A stretch of 64,000 nt of DNA from Ketobacter sp. MCCC 1A13808 (GTDB lineage Bacteria; Pseudomonadota; Gammaproteobacteria; Pseudomonadales; Ketobacteraceae), in NCBI RefSeq assembly GCF_009746715.1, contig NZ_VRKW01000002.1, positions 606,637-670,636 on the forward strand, written 5' to 3'. Shown here in pieces: positions 46,841 through 55,374 of the stretch; position 1 is the first letter of the stretch; every line of letters begins with the position of its first letter. The position numbers and the translations under genes are program-made. The notes beneath the pieces were generated by a model that was not told the origin of the DNA, searched no databases, and was given only the letters and a program-made list of their open reading frames with translations.

Positions 46841-47074
46841 ATGAAAAAGACAATCAGCTTTGCAATCATCCATATGGGCGTGGCGTTCACCGTGGGCTAT
46901 GCCATGAGTGGTGACATCTGGGTTGGCGGCGCATTGGCGTTAGTTGAGCCATTGTGCAACACCGTCGCGTTCTATTTCCATGAAAAGATCTGGAATCGCA
47001 AGGCAGAAAACTCAACTGGGGTAGACACTGTAACGACAGCGGAGACTTCCGCTCCCCCTGCAATACCTGCCTAG
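46841..47074 (+). CDS. DUF2061 membrane protein
   Basis: 77 residues from ATG 46841 (MKKTISFAIIHMGVAFTVGY); the frame is open further upstream from a TTG at 46751 but that would include the Fur-box-like site. Two membrane segments (ISFAIIHMGVAFTVGYAMSG and DIWVGGALALVEPLCNTVAF) and YFHEKIWNR define DUF2061, a family of small predicted membrane proteins. A Thr/Ala/Pro tail follows. Iron-responsive control is suggested by the upstream site; the family's function is unknown. Confidence 0.82.
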   Translation: MKKTISFAIIHMGVAFTVGYAMSGDIWVGGALALVEPLCNTVAFYFHEKIWNRKAENSTGVDTVTTAETSAPPAIPA

Positions 47075-47086
47075 CAGGTATTGCAG
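47058..47086 (+). terminator. Perfect hairpin overlapping the DUF2061 stop codon
   Basis: CTGCAATACCTG (47058-47069) and its exact complement (47075-47086) pair over a 5-base loop that contains the stop codon TAG. No U run follows. It could be a terminator or protect the 3' end of a short mRNA. Confidence 0.5.
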
Positions 47087-47151
47087 TCCAGAGAAGGTGG
47101 ATTGCTATGCTTGTTCCGAAACTGATTCAGCAACACATGAAAACGCAAAAA

Positions 47152-47835
47152 TTAAAACTGAACTATCGGCGCCTGGTACACCACCGGTCCGGTGGGCAGC
47201 CCGGTGGGGGAACCGCCAGCCGGCTCCAGACTGACTGCCAGAGCGTCTGAGTTTTGCATGATTGTGAGCAATTGCGGCGATAACGTGGTTTCCACCGCAG
47301 CACCGGAGACCGGCATCAATCCCAGCGATGCAGGCTTACCTCCTTTCGGTAACATCCACAATTCGAACGCTTTATTATCAACCGCTATTGCCTGGGCATT
47401 GATGGGTTTCACAATCAGCTTGCCGCTGCTTTCGCTGGTGGTAATGAGCCACAATGGTAGCGCATCAGCATCATTAAACATCGCCACCTGGTCTTGCCGA
47501 TCCCAAGGTGCCAACTGCACGATATACACCGCCATTACGAGCGCCAAAGCCCCCCCCAAAGCAGCCCAGCCGCGCCACCACCACGACACACCCTCCTGCC
47601 GCTGCGGCGACTGAATCCGCGCCTGAATGAGATTCCAAACCTGTTTACGGGGCCGCTGCTCCGGAATCACTTCTGCCATCGGATTAATATGCTGCTCCCA
47701 GCTCCAAACCGCACTGCGCACACGATAGGATTCCATCATCAGCTTTTCAAAACGCTTGCGCGCTGCGCCGTGCATGGACCCCAGCACGTATTCCGCCGCC
47801 AGTTGTTCAAGCAATTCCGGTTTCAAGTAGTTCAT
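47152..47835 (-). CDS. Anti-sigma factor, RskA family
   Basis: 227 residues from ATG 47835, whose ATGA overlaps the stop of the sigma factor gene. N-terminal cytoplasmic domain (LLEQLAAEYVLGSMHGAARKRFEKLM, the zinc-less anti-sigma fold), one membrane helix (AALGGALALVMAVYIVQL), and a periplasmic RskA domain (LPLWLITTSESSGKLIVKPI, FELWMLPKGGKPASLGLMPVSG). It would hold the adjacent ECF sigma factor at the membrane until a periplasmic signal triggers its release, by proteolysis in known members. Confidence 0.9.
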   Translation of the reverse strand: MNYLKPELLEQLAAEYVLGSMHGAARKRFEKLMMESYRVRSAVWSWEQHINPMAEVIPEQRPRKQVWNLIQARIQSPQRQEGVSWWWRGWAALGGALALVMAVYIVQLAPWDRQDQVAMFNDADALPLWLITTSESSGKLIVKPINAQAIAVDNKAFELWMLPKGGKPASLGLMPVSGAAVETTLSPQLLTIMQNSDALAVSLEPAGGSPTGLPTGPVVYQAPIVQF

Positions 47836-48377
47836 GGCTCCAAACACCTCCGCAAACTCTGCAACCCCCGGCGAATCCAGCTTTTTATGGTGCCCAAAGG
47901 CGATTCAACCCGTTGCATCAATTCCTGGTGAGTTAATCCTTCAATAAATGACAGAACAATCAATTGTTTCTGTTCGCCGGATAGTTGCTCCAGGCATAGC
48001 TGTAATGCGTTCATTTCATCTCCGGCCACGGCCCACCGCAACGGCCCTGGTTCCTCGCTGGCGTTCTCCGGTAACAGCTCATCACTGGTGTCCTGTGGAT
48101 GCCGCGCCCGCAAGAAATCCAGGGCACGATAGCGCACAATACTGGTAAGCCAAGTACTGACCTTGCCGCGCTCCTCATGATACTCCGACGCGTGATACCA
48201 GATTTTCACAAACGCTTCCTGTAGTACCTCTTCCGCGCTGGCTCGATCTTTGAGCATACGCATACACAGCCCCATCAGAGCCGGTGAGGTTTTCTCGTAA
48301 AGCTGCCGGAAGGCAATTTGATCACCACAAGCCGTGGCTTGTAATAACCTCATCAATTCCGCTTGATCTGCCATCAT
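47832..48377 (-). CDS. ECF sigma factor, SigK-like
   Basis: 181 residues. Region 2: LYEKTSPALMGLCMRMLKD, DRASAEEVLQEAFVKIWYHA, GKVSTWLTSIVRYRALDFLR. Region 4: LCLEQLSGEQKQLIVLSFIEGLTHQELMQ and PLGTIKSWIRRGLQSLRRCL. It belongs to the ECF group paired with RskA-type anti-sigmas. It is divergent from the DUF4331 gene; the 149-bp gap holds an inverted repeat ACGGT-AC-ACCGT at 48406-48417. That position makes the DUF4331-TPR-HupE genes its natural regulon, though no promoter proof exists here. Confidence 0.92.
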   Translation of the reverse strand: MMADQAELMRLLQATACGDQIAFRQLYEKTSPALMGLCMRMLKDRASAEEVLQEAFVKIWYHASEYHEERGKVSTWLTSIVRYRALDFLRARHPQDTSDELLPENASEEPGPLRWAVAGDEMNALQLCLEQLSGEQKQLIVLSFIEGLTHQELMQRVESPLGTIKSWIRRGLQSLRRCLEP

Positions 48378-48526
48378 CCCGTTTCCTTTTTAATAGTGAG
48401 CATATACGGTACACCGTCTGTTTTAGATGCACAGATAATATATTTAATAATATTGCATCCAATCTGGATCCCCCTGCGTAAAGACTTCATGCAATCACAC
48501 TGTTTATCCCGCAGGAGGGATTTATT

Positions 48527-49993
48527 ATGAATACCCGGCACTTACGCACTCCACTGGCTATCGGCATCGCTGCTGTTTGTGGATCACTACTCTGCACCAC
48601 ATCACAGGCTTCCAGTCACCGCGAAGCCCCCTTCATTTCCAACTTACCCAAAGTCGATGCTACGGATCTTTACGCATTCCGTAGCTACGAGCCCGGCCGC
48701 GAAGGTTATGTCACGCTGATTGCGGATTATTTTCCATTGCAGGATGCCTATGGTGGCCCGAATTATTTTGATTTAGACAAAAATGCCGTCTATGACATTC
48801 ATATTGATAACAACGGCGACGCCAAAGAAGACATCACCTATCGTATTCAGTTCGACGATATTGTTCAGGATCTTGCACTCGAAATTGAGGGTAAAACCGT
48901 ATCCGTACCATTGAAAAATATCGGGCCTATCGGGCCGGATAAGGATGACACTGACAACCTCAATGTGCGCCAGCAGTATAAGGTCACACAAATTATGGGA
49001 GGCAGCAACAGGGGCAAAAAACGCGCGGTAAAAAATGCGATGGATGGCAGCACGGTGTTTCGAAAACCAGCGGATTACATAGGGACAAAATCCCTGAGTG
49101 ATTATGAAAGCTACGCACAAAGCCATATATATGACGTCATGCTACCACACTGCCCCGATCCTGGACGGCTGTTTGTGGGCCAACGCAAGGAGCCTTTTGT
49201 GGTCAATCTGGGTGAGGTATTTGATTTGGTCAACCTGAACCCGCTTGGTGCGGTGGACGCCAAACCGAACACCATCGCCGATAAAAACATTACTTCGATC
49301 ATTATGGAAGTTCCAGCACACTGCCTAACCAAAGGTAAGGAATCCGTGATTGGTGCCTGGACTACCGCCAGTGTCAGGCAATTACAATTCTTTCACCCAC
49401 ATCCGGACTTTGATAAGGGCAAAGCACCCCTATTGAGCGCCGGCCCCTGGACTCAGGTTTCGCGACTGGGTATGCCACTGGTTAACGAGGTAGTGATCGG
49501 TTTGAAAGACAAGGATAAGTTCAACGCCAGTAAACCAAAGCACGATGCTCAGTTTCTTGACTACGTAACGAATCCAACGATACCCGAACTGCTGGAAATT
49601 TTGTTCCCGGGAACGGCAGTTGCGCCTAACCTTTTTCCCAGAACCGATCTGGTAGCCGCGTTTCTGACGGGCGTAGAGGGCCTCAATCAGCCAGCCAATG
49701 TAACCGCCTCGGAAATGTTGCGGCTGAACACCGCTATTGCGCCTGTTTCGATACAGAATCAGAACAACCTGGGTGTACTGGGCGGCGACCTGGCCGGTTT
49801 TCCCAACGGCCGCCGACCCGGGGATGACGTAGTGGATATTATATTACGAGTCGCCATGGGTGCATTGATTCCAGACGCCGCTATTGCGCCCAACAACACC
49901 GCGCCACTGACCGACGGAGCCACCGTAAGTTCGGCGGATTTCAACGCGCAATTCCCCTACCTGAACACCCCCGTGCCCGGGGCCGGGCTCTGA
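48527..49993 (+). CDS. DUF4331 exported protein
   Basis: 488 residues. A signal peptide ending SQAS is followed at once by SHREAPFISNLPKVDATDLYAFRSYEPG, the DUF4331 signature. Further family blocks: YFDLDKNAVYDIHIDNNGDAKEDITYRIQF, which has Asp/Asn-rich turns like calcium loops, and SRLGMPLVNEVVIGLKDKDKFNASKP. GRRPGDDVVDIILRVAMG closes the domain. The mature protein is periplasmic or secreted; function unknown. GCAGGAGGG gives a strong ribosome-binding site. It starts a plus-strand cluster with the TPR and HupE/UreJ genes. Confidence 0.9.
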   Translation: MNTRHLRTPLAIGIAAVCGSLLCTTSQASSHREAPFISNLPKVDATDLYAFRSYEPGREGYVTLIADYFPLQDAYGGPNYFDLDKNAVYDIHIDNNGDAKEDITYRIQFDDIVQDLALEIEGKTVSVPLKNIGPIGPDKDDTDNLNVRQQYKVTQIMGGSNRGKKRAVKNAMDGSTVFRKPADYIGTKSLSDYESYAQSHIYDVMLPHCPDPGRLFVGQRKEPFVVNLGEVFDLVNLNPLGAVDAKPNTIADKNITSIIMEVPAHCLTKGKESVIGAWTTASVRQLQFFHPHPDFDKGKAPLLSAGPWTQVSRLGMPLVNEVVIGLKDKDKFNASKPKHDAQFLDYVTNPTIPELLEILFPGTAVAPNLFPRTDLVAAFLTGVEGLNQPANVTASEMLRLNTAIAPVSIQNQNNLGVLGGDLAGFPNGRRPGDDVVDIILRVAMGALIPDAAIAPNNTAPLTDGATVSSADFNAQFPYLNTPVPGAGL

Positions 49994-50083
49994 TACCTAT
50001 CACCGGCTAGCGAAGGTTCGGTCCTGAGAAATATTGGTTATGGAAATTAATCACTGAATTTCATTTTCAATGAGGGTAATCAC

Positions 50084-51289
50084 ATGAAGTCCGGTACAGA
50101 TTCTAATGCTGTAAGTGGATGGGCATTTTTTCCTGTCGGCATGGCGGCGGCGATAATCGCCGTAGTAATCGTGTGCATCGTCGGCAATATTGCAGGATGC
50201 GACCCTGCGCAGGATCAGGATGATACTGTATTACTGGTTCGTGATTACCCTATTTTTGAACAAAGGACGGCGCACTCTGAACCACTCAGCATGGCGCAAG
50301 CCACACAACAAGCCTGGGAATGGGTGATGACCGGCACCAATAGCGGAGAATATCATTACTATGGCTATGCACGCGGTATCCTTGATCCCTGGTGGGACCA
50401 AAATAATGTCAGCTCTGAACTACGAATTCTGCGAGCCGTCATACTTCAACAGCAACATTTGTTTGACCAAGCGCTTGCAGACCTGAATCAGGTTATCGAT
50501 TCGGACCCTCAGAATGTTCAGGCTCGATTTACACGTTCGGCCATTTTATTCGCGACTGGAAAGCTGGATGCGGCGCTACTTGACTGCCAGCGCGTTTTTC
50601 TTAAGGCTGACCCGATAAGTGTCACGCTTTGTGTTGCCCCCATCAAAGGCTTGCAGGGCCACGCGCCTGTCATGATCGACAAATTAAACACGCTACTAGC
50701 GGTATCCGAACTCGCCTCACTACAGCAGCGTGAAGTTCACATCACACTCGCCGAGCTGTACTGGTTGCAGGGCAATATGGCGGGCGCAGAAAAGCAATTT
50801 AAACAGGCCCTGAACATTACGCCGCAGCATGGCTACGTGGTGTCGCAGTACAGTGAATTTCTGCTGTCCTTAAAACGATACAATACGCTGGCGAATTTTT
50901 TACAGCAGCAACCACCCAGCATCGAAAATCAGATCAATTTGTATTATGCGCAAAAAGAACAGAGCAAACCCGAACTGAGCGAACTCAAAAACACCATAAC
51001 GGAAAACATAACAACCCTCACCAATACAGGTGACCAAAAGCCCGCCCTGGATAACTCCAGATTATTGTCCCTTTATCACTCCAGAGTTGAAAACGATTCC
51101 CGCGCTGCCCTGCTCTACGCGCGTAAAAACTGGGACCGGCAAAAAGGCATGATCGATACCCTGCTTCTTATGAATGCGGCTACAAAAGAACGGGATATCA
51201 GGACAATAGACAAGGTGAGCCAGTGGCTAGAAGAAAATTTGATTCAAGACCAGAGGCTGGCCAACTATGGAGCGATTGATAGTGAATAA
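50084..51289 (+). CDS. Membrane-anchored TPR protein
   Basis: 401 residues. One N-terminal membrane helix (VGMAAAIIAVVIVCIVGNIAG) with a Cys at its outer end (AGCDPAQ), so either a signal anchor or a lipoprotein-like start. The periplasmic part has TPR helices: LRAVILQQQHLFDQALADLNQVIDSDPQ, ARFTRSAILFATGKLDAALLDCQ, and VHITLAELYWLQGNMAGAEKQFKQALNITPQH. It probably serves as an assembly or scaffolding factor for its neighbours, DUF4331 (90 bp upstream) and HupE/UreJ (overlapping downstream). Confidence 0.85.
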   Translation: MKSGTDSNAVSGWAFFPVGMAAAIIAVVIVCIVGNIAGCDPAQDQDDTVLLVRDYPIFEQRTAHSEPLSMAQATQQAWEWVMTGTNSGEYHYYGYARGILDPWWDQNNVSSELRILRAVILQQQHLFDQALADLNQVIDSDPQNVQARFTRSAILFATGKLDAALLDCQRVFLKADPISVTLCVAPIKGLQGHAPVMIDKLNTLLAVSELASLQQREVHITLAELYWLQGNMAGAEKQFKQALNITPQHGYVVSQYSEFLLSLKRYNTLANFLQQQPPSIENQINLYYAQKEQSKPELSELKNTITENITTLTNTGDQKPALDNSRLLSLYHSRVENDSRAALLYARKNWDRQKGMIDTLLLMNAATKERDIRTIDKVSQWLEENLIQDQRLANYGAIDSE

Positions 51290-52409
51290 GTTAATTCTGA
51301 TTTTCCTGCACATGCTGATCGCCAATCACTGCTTCGCACACACCGGTAGCACCAGCTATTTGTTTCTGGAACCGCAAGGTAATCTCATAAATGCCGAGTG
51401 GAAAATCCCCTTGTCAGACCTGGATCGTGTACTGGACCTGGATCTCGATCTGGACAACCAAATTACCCGAACCGAAGTTCAGCTTTCCGCTGAGAGAATC
51501 CGACGCTATGCCTTCTCGACACTCATCACGAAGCAACACCAAAAAAACTGCCGTATCTCCGGCGATACTTTCAGGATCGATAGATTGGATACTAAACCGG
51601 CTGTGTATCTGGATTTTCGTATCGACTGTGAGAGCGAACTTACGGAACAGGACACGTTGACGCTGAACTACCGGTTATTCCACCAGGTCAATCCGTGGCA
51701 CCAGGGTATCGTCAGTGTTAAAAACCAGACCGGCACGCAACGATTTGTCTTGTCCCAGCAGCGAACTGTTATAACACTTTCCGAAAACACCCCTGATTCA
51801 GCTTCGTTTCTTACCTTCATCATAGAAGGTATTTGGCACATTTATATCGGCCTGGATCATATTCTGTTTCTTATGACGCTTATATTTCCGATAGTATTGG
51901 GCAAGAAAAATCAAACCCAGCCCGGCTCCACCCGTACGCTTTTAAAATCACTTTTCTCCATTGTGACCGCTTTTACAATTGCCCATTCAATTACCTTAAT
52001 GCTGGCTGCATCCCAGACTATCACCTTACCTACCCAATGGGTTGAAAGTGGAATTGCGCTGTCGGTCATTATCGGTGCAGCACTCGCCCTCTACCCTTCG
52101 TTCAATCGCTGGCGCTGGTCATTGGCTTTTGGCTTTGGCTTGATTCATGGCTTCGGCTTCGCCAACGTGCTTTCCGATTTAATCCTGCCTGCGGAATCGG
52201 TCACGCTCCACTTGATAGCATTCAATATCGGAGTGGAATTGGGGCAACTGAGTATTGTCGCTGCAGTGGTACCACTGCTGTTAATGCTAAGCCGAATTCC
52301 GCCACTGCGGTATCGCCTGCTGGCACCGGGCATGATGACGGTCATCGGCTTTGGTATGCTGTGGTTATTACAAAGAGTCTTTGGTGTGGCCCTCAATATC
52401 CCGATCTGA
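51267..52409 (+). CDS. HupE/UreJ-family membrane protein with periplasmic EF-hand-like domain
   Basis: 380 residues from ATG 51267; a GTG at 51282 has the better ribosome-binding site (GGAG) and would shorten the overlap with the TPR gene. Signal peptide ending CFAHTG. A periplasmic domain of about 150 residues contains a canonical EF-hand loop at 59-70, DLDLDNQITRTE (D1, D3, D5, I8, E12). The C-terminal half has six to seven helices with His motifs GIWHIYIGLDHILFLMTL, TAFTIAHSITLML and FGLIHGFGFANVL, typical of HupE/UreJ Ni/Co-type permeases. Metal transport linked to DUF4331 is possible but unproven. Confidence 0.88.
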   Translation: MERLIVNKLILIFLHMLIANHCFAHTGSTSYLFLEPQGNLINAEWKIPLSDLDRVLDLDLDLDNQITRTEVQLSAERIRRYAFSTLITKQHQKNCRISGDTFRIDRLDTKPAVYLDFRIDCESELTEQDTLTLNYRLFHQVNPWHQGIVSVKNQTGTQRFVLSQQRTVITLSENTPDSASFLTFIIEGIWHIYIGLDHILFLMTLIFPIVLGKKNQTQPGSTRTLLKSLFSIVTAFTIAHSITLMLAASQTITLPTQWVESGIALSVIIGAALALYPSFNRWRWSLAFGFGLIHGFGFANVLSDLILPAESVTLHLIAFNIGVELGQLSIVAAVVPLLLMLSRIPPLRYRLLAPGMMTVIGFGMLWLLQRVFGVALNIPI

Positions 52410-52746
52410 ATGCAGACCAATGAAAACTGGCACTTTCCAGTACTTCGCCATACGTCCGCACATCCATGATGTCGGCCCACTGCTCGGTTGCGTTGCGCAG
52501 GGATCCGCCTTGCGCTAATCCCGACTTCTTCAAACTTTCAATCTGATCTTCAAAGCCCAATGTGCGAGCCTCTGCAATTTCCTGATGAAGCAGCCCAGCG
52601 CTTAAGGCCATGGCGGAATTTTGTTTACCGATCGCCTCAGATTCAAAATACCGGCGCTGTTCCGCAGGTGTCGATGCGGCATTCGTATCTCTGTTAAAAA
52701 TGGTACGCATGTTACTGGGTGACTCATTCAGCCCCAAACAGATCAT
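52393..52746 (-). pseudogene. Hypothetical protein with LpxC-like segment, possible gene remnant
   Basis: 117 residues (or 105 from an ATG at 52710). The middle, HQEIAEARTLGFEDQIESLKKSGLAQGGSLRNA in two halves, resembles the LpxC block EIAPARTFGF...IE.L...GLA.GGSL.NA, which carries active-site residues in UDP-3-O-acyl-GlcNAc deacetylase. Neither flank matches LpxC, and the domain is far shorter than the usual 300 residues, so it may be a decayed fragment or a chance likeness in an unknown small protein. Its 3' end overlaps the convergent HupE gene by 17 bp. Confidence 0.4.
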
Positions 52747-52766
52747 TTGCAGTCACCCACCAAACG

Positions 52767-52901
52767 ATGCCCTCTGGGAACGAGGAATTATCTCGCGCCC
52801 ACGAACAGATTATTCTGAACCATCTGGCAACTTGGGAAAAAGACAAACTGGCTGCTCAGGTACACATCCGCCTATTTGAAAATTACCATCCGGCAAGATA
52901 A
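52767..52901 (+). CDS. Possible 44-residue peptide
   Basis: A short frame from ATG 52767 (MPSGNEELSRAHEQIILNHL), charged and helical, ending RLFENYHPAR. No family is recognised and no strong ribosome-binding site is seen. It lies between the LpxC-like fragment and the HIT gene. Listed because the composition looks protein-like; it may be spurious. Confidence 0.25.
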   Translation: MPSGNEELSRAHEQIILNHLATWEKDKLAAQVHIRLFENYHPAR

Positions 52902-52958
52902 ACGATCCGGATATTGCAGCCTGTTTGGATATGAGCACCCGTACGATGCAACGATCAA

Positions 52959-53384
52959 TTAAGCAGGCATCGCAGCAATGATTTTTTTAGCGAATGTATT
53001 CAGCTTTTCCTGGTCTTCCATTACAGCTGCGTGTTTTTTTGTCCGCAGCGTAACAATAGAGGTCGGCAGTAGATGGAAATGCAGATGGGGAACCGTTTGC
53101 CCTGCTTGCTCACCGCTTAACTGAAACATCATTATGCCTTCAGTAGAGAAGGCGATTTTCAATGCCTCGCCCACTTTTTTCATGGTCTGAAAACACGCCT
53201 GATAGTATTCCTCGGGTAAATCAAACAGGGTGACCGCAGACACTTTGGGAATAACCAGCGTGTGCCCGTCGCATTGTGGCATAATATCCATAAACGACAA
53301 AGTCAACTCGTCTTCATAAACTTTTATACAGGGCAATTCGTTTCGTAGAATTTTGGCAAAAATATTCTGGTCGTCGTAACTCAT
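52959..53384 (-). CDS. HIT-family nucleotide hydrolase
   Basis: 141 residues from ATG 53384, with GGAG 8 bases upstream. N-terminus MSYDDQNIFAKILRNELPCIKVYEDELTL and FMDIMPQCDGHTLVIPK are typical of Hint/HinT proteins. The catalytic triad motif is PHLHFHLLPTS (HxHxHxx). Family members hydrolyse adenosine or other nucleoside phosphoramidates in the cytoplasm. It carries a short C-terminal extension (KLNTFAKKIIAAMPA). Confidence 0.92.
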   Translation of the reverse strand: MSYDDQNIFAKILRNELPCIKVYEDELTLSFMDIMPQCDGHTLVIPKVSAVTLFDLPEEYYQACFQTMKKVGEALKIAFSTEGIMMFQLSGEQAGQTVPHLHFHLLPTSIVTLRTKKHAAVMEDQEKLNTFAKKIIAAMPA

Positions 53385-53541
53385 GACGTATCTCCGCGTA
53401 TACACATTTGATTGAATCAATAGGCTTAAAAACCGGCTTGATAGGCTAGCGCGAATCAGGGCCGACCTGCAAGATCTGCTTTTACAGAGAATCCCGTCTA
53501 TGGCATAGTCTTTTCACTTTGCAATGGAAAAGGAGCCTCCC

Positions 53542-54339
53542 TTGAGCAACGAATCCGCATTACCTAAAACAGTATTGATCACCGGTGCCTCTGCCGGTAT
53601 CGGCAAAGCCATTGCCCATGTTTTTGCCCGCCATGAATTCGACGTTATTTTGGTGGCACGACGCGAAGACAAGCTCAGTCAAGTCCAGCAGGAGATCAAA
53701 CAACAGTACGGACAGATGGCCTATGTTATTACCGAGGATCTCGCCGATCCGGCTGCGCCACAACGAATATATGACTGGTGTGAACAACAAGGTTTGCAGG
53801 TCGATGCATTGGTGAACAACGCAGGCTACGCACTCCATACGGATTTTCTGCAATCAGACTGGAAGACACACCGTGATTTTATGCAGGTTATGACGATCAG
53901 CGTAACTGAACTGTGCTATCTTTTTGCGCCCGGAATGAAACAACGAGGCTATGGGCGAATCCTTAACCTCGCGTCGCTTGCTGCCTTTTCACCTCAGTTA
54001 AAAGGCAATCTTTACGGCGCAGCAAAATCCTTCGTGTTGGATTTCAGCCAGGCGCTTGATTTGGAACTGCATCCCCATAATGTGTATTGCAGCGCGCTAT
54101 GTCCAGGCCTGACGTTTAGCGAATTTCATGATGTTATGGGCACCCGTGGCTCGGTCAGCAAATTACCGCGTTTCATGTGGATGACCGCAGAAGAGGTAGC
54201 CAATGAGGGTTATGACGCATTGATGGAGGGCAAACCGGTGCACGTGACCGGGTTAGTAAATCAAGGGTTATCCCATGTTATGGCAGCACTACCTTCTTCG
54301 GTAAAACAGTTTTTATCCAAGCAACAAAAAGTCATCTAG
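53542..54339 (+). CDS. Short-chain dehydrogenase, DltE-like
   Basis: About 265 residues. An ATG at 53524 has no ribosome-binding site, whereas the TTG at 53542 lies 6 bases after AAAAGGAG, so the TTG is preferred. Motifs: TVLITGASAGIGKAIAHVFA, LVARREDKL, VNNAGYA, LNLASLAAFSPQLKGNLYGAAKS (Ser, Tyr, Lys triad with YGAAK), CPGLTFSEFHDVMG. Resembles DltE/YqjQ-type SDRs whose substrates are unknown. Its stop lies 41 bp before the target duplication of the IS element, so the gene is intact. Confidence 0.88.
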   Translation: MSNESALPKTVLITGASAGIGKAIAHVFARHEFDVILVARREDKLSQVQQEIKQQYGQMAYVITEDLADPAAPQRIYDWCEQQGLQVDALVNNAGYALHTDFLQSDWKTHRDFMQVMTISVTELCYLFAPGMKQRGYGRILNLASLAAFSPQLKGNLYGAAKSFVLDFSQALDLELHPHNVYCSALCPGLTFSEFHDVMGTRGSVSKLPRFMWMTAEEVANEGYDALMEGKPVHVTGLVNQGLSHVMAALPSSVKQFLSKQQKVI

Positions 54340-54380
54340 AAAGAAAGACATCCGAACTTGACGCGCCTGCGCTTAACTGT

Positions 54381-54388
54381 GAATATAT
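54381..54388. repeat. Left target-site duplication
   Basis: GAATATAT directly outside the left terminal repeat; the partner AAATATAT is at 56467-56474 (7 of 8 bases identical). AT-rich, as preferred by the family. Confidence 0.65.
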
Positions 54389-54412
54389 CCAGTTATTATG
54401 CTTGGCGTACCC
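54389..54412. repeat. Left terminal inverted repeat
   Basis: Starts CCAGTTATTAT and ends GCGTACCC; the inner 5 bases differ from the right end at 3 positions. Confidence 0.85.
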
Positions 54413-54456
54413 GCTCGATTCTGGGAGAATATCCCCATTGTTGAGAGGAAACTGTC

Positions 54457-55374
54457 ATGTCCATTTTGTCCAAACCTTATTTCCACAACGAAGAAGCCAC
54501 CTACGAGTTCGTAGAGTCTAAGCTGTGGCCTAATGGTGCTACCTGTCCTAAGTGTGGCGAGCGTGAGCGCGTTTCTAAGATGCAGGGCAAATCTACTCGC
54601 ATTGGCGCCTATAAGTGCTACAAATGCCGTGAGCCTTTCACTGTGAAGGTTGGCACCATCTTCGAGTCTTCTCACGTCAAAATGCATTTGTGGCTTCAAG
54701 CCATCTTCCTTATCGCATCCTCCAAAAAATGCATTTCTGCCAACCAACTCCACCGTACTCTTGGCGTTACTCTCAAGACTGCTTGGTTCATGGGCCACCG
54801 CATCCGCGAAGCTATGAAATCTACTGACTTCACTCCTTTTGGTTCTGGTGGCGGCTTTGTCGAAGTTGACGAAACCTATATGGGGCAGACCGAAGGACAC
54901 GGCAAAGATTCTCACACCTCTAAGAAGCGCAAAATCCTGGGCCTGATCGACCGCGACACCAAGCAAGTGCGCACTATGGTTATGAACAATATTACTGTTG
55001 CCGATGTTGCTCCCGTTGTTCGCGATAATCTTGACCGCGAAGCCAAGCTGATGACTGATAAGGCCGGTATTTACATCAAAGTGGGTAAAGAATTTGCAGC
55101 GCATCACTCTGTAGACCACGGCAAAGGCGAGTATGTGCGCAAAGGCAATAAGGAAATTCACACCAACACCATTGAGAATTACTTCTCTGTCTTCAAGCGT
55201 GGAATGAAAGGCACTTACCAGCATTGTGGACACCATCACCCTAACCGCTACCTTGCAGAATTTGACTTCCGCTACAATAATCGAGCAGCATTGGAGGTAT
55301 CTAACGTTGAGCGTGCCGAAAAACTGCTAACCTCTGTAATCGGCAAGCGCTTAACATATCAAAGTGCTCATTAA
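54457..55374 (+). CDS. IS1595-family transposase
   Basis: 305 residues, full length. N-terminal zinc ribbon with CPKC (C30, C33) and CYKC (C54, C57), then a helical DNA-binding part (HLWLQAIFLIASSKKCISANQLHRTLG in two halves). The DDE catalytic residues can be placed at D138 (FVEVDETYMG), D201 (MTDKAGIYI) and E240 (HTNTIENYF), followed by the family motif FSVFKRGMKGTYQHCG and RYLAEFDFRYNNR. AGAGGA 8 bases before the ATG. The stop overlaps the start of the next frame. No frameshift or stop, so the enzyme is probably active. Confidence 0.95.
   Translation: MSILSKPYFHNEEATYEFVESKLWPNGATCPKCGERERVSKMQGKSTRIGAYKCYKCREPFTVKVGTIFESSHVKMHLWLQAIFLIASSKKCISANQLHRTLGVTLKTAWFMGHRIREAMKSTDFTPFGSGGGFVEVDETYMGQTEGHGKDSHTSKKRKILGLIDRDTKQVRTMVMNNITVADVAPVVRDNLDREAKLMTDKAGIYIKVGKEFAAHHSVDHGKGEYVRKGNKEIHTNTIENYFSVFKRGMKGTYQHCGHHHPNRYLAEFDFRYNNRAALEVSNVERAEKLLTSVIGKRLTYQSAH

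Noticed and set aside
54373..55239. 288-residue open frame antisense to the transposase
   Set aside because: It mirrors the codon pattern of the transposase on the other strand and has no family features; the zinc ribbon and DDE residues are on the plus strand.
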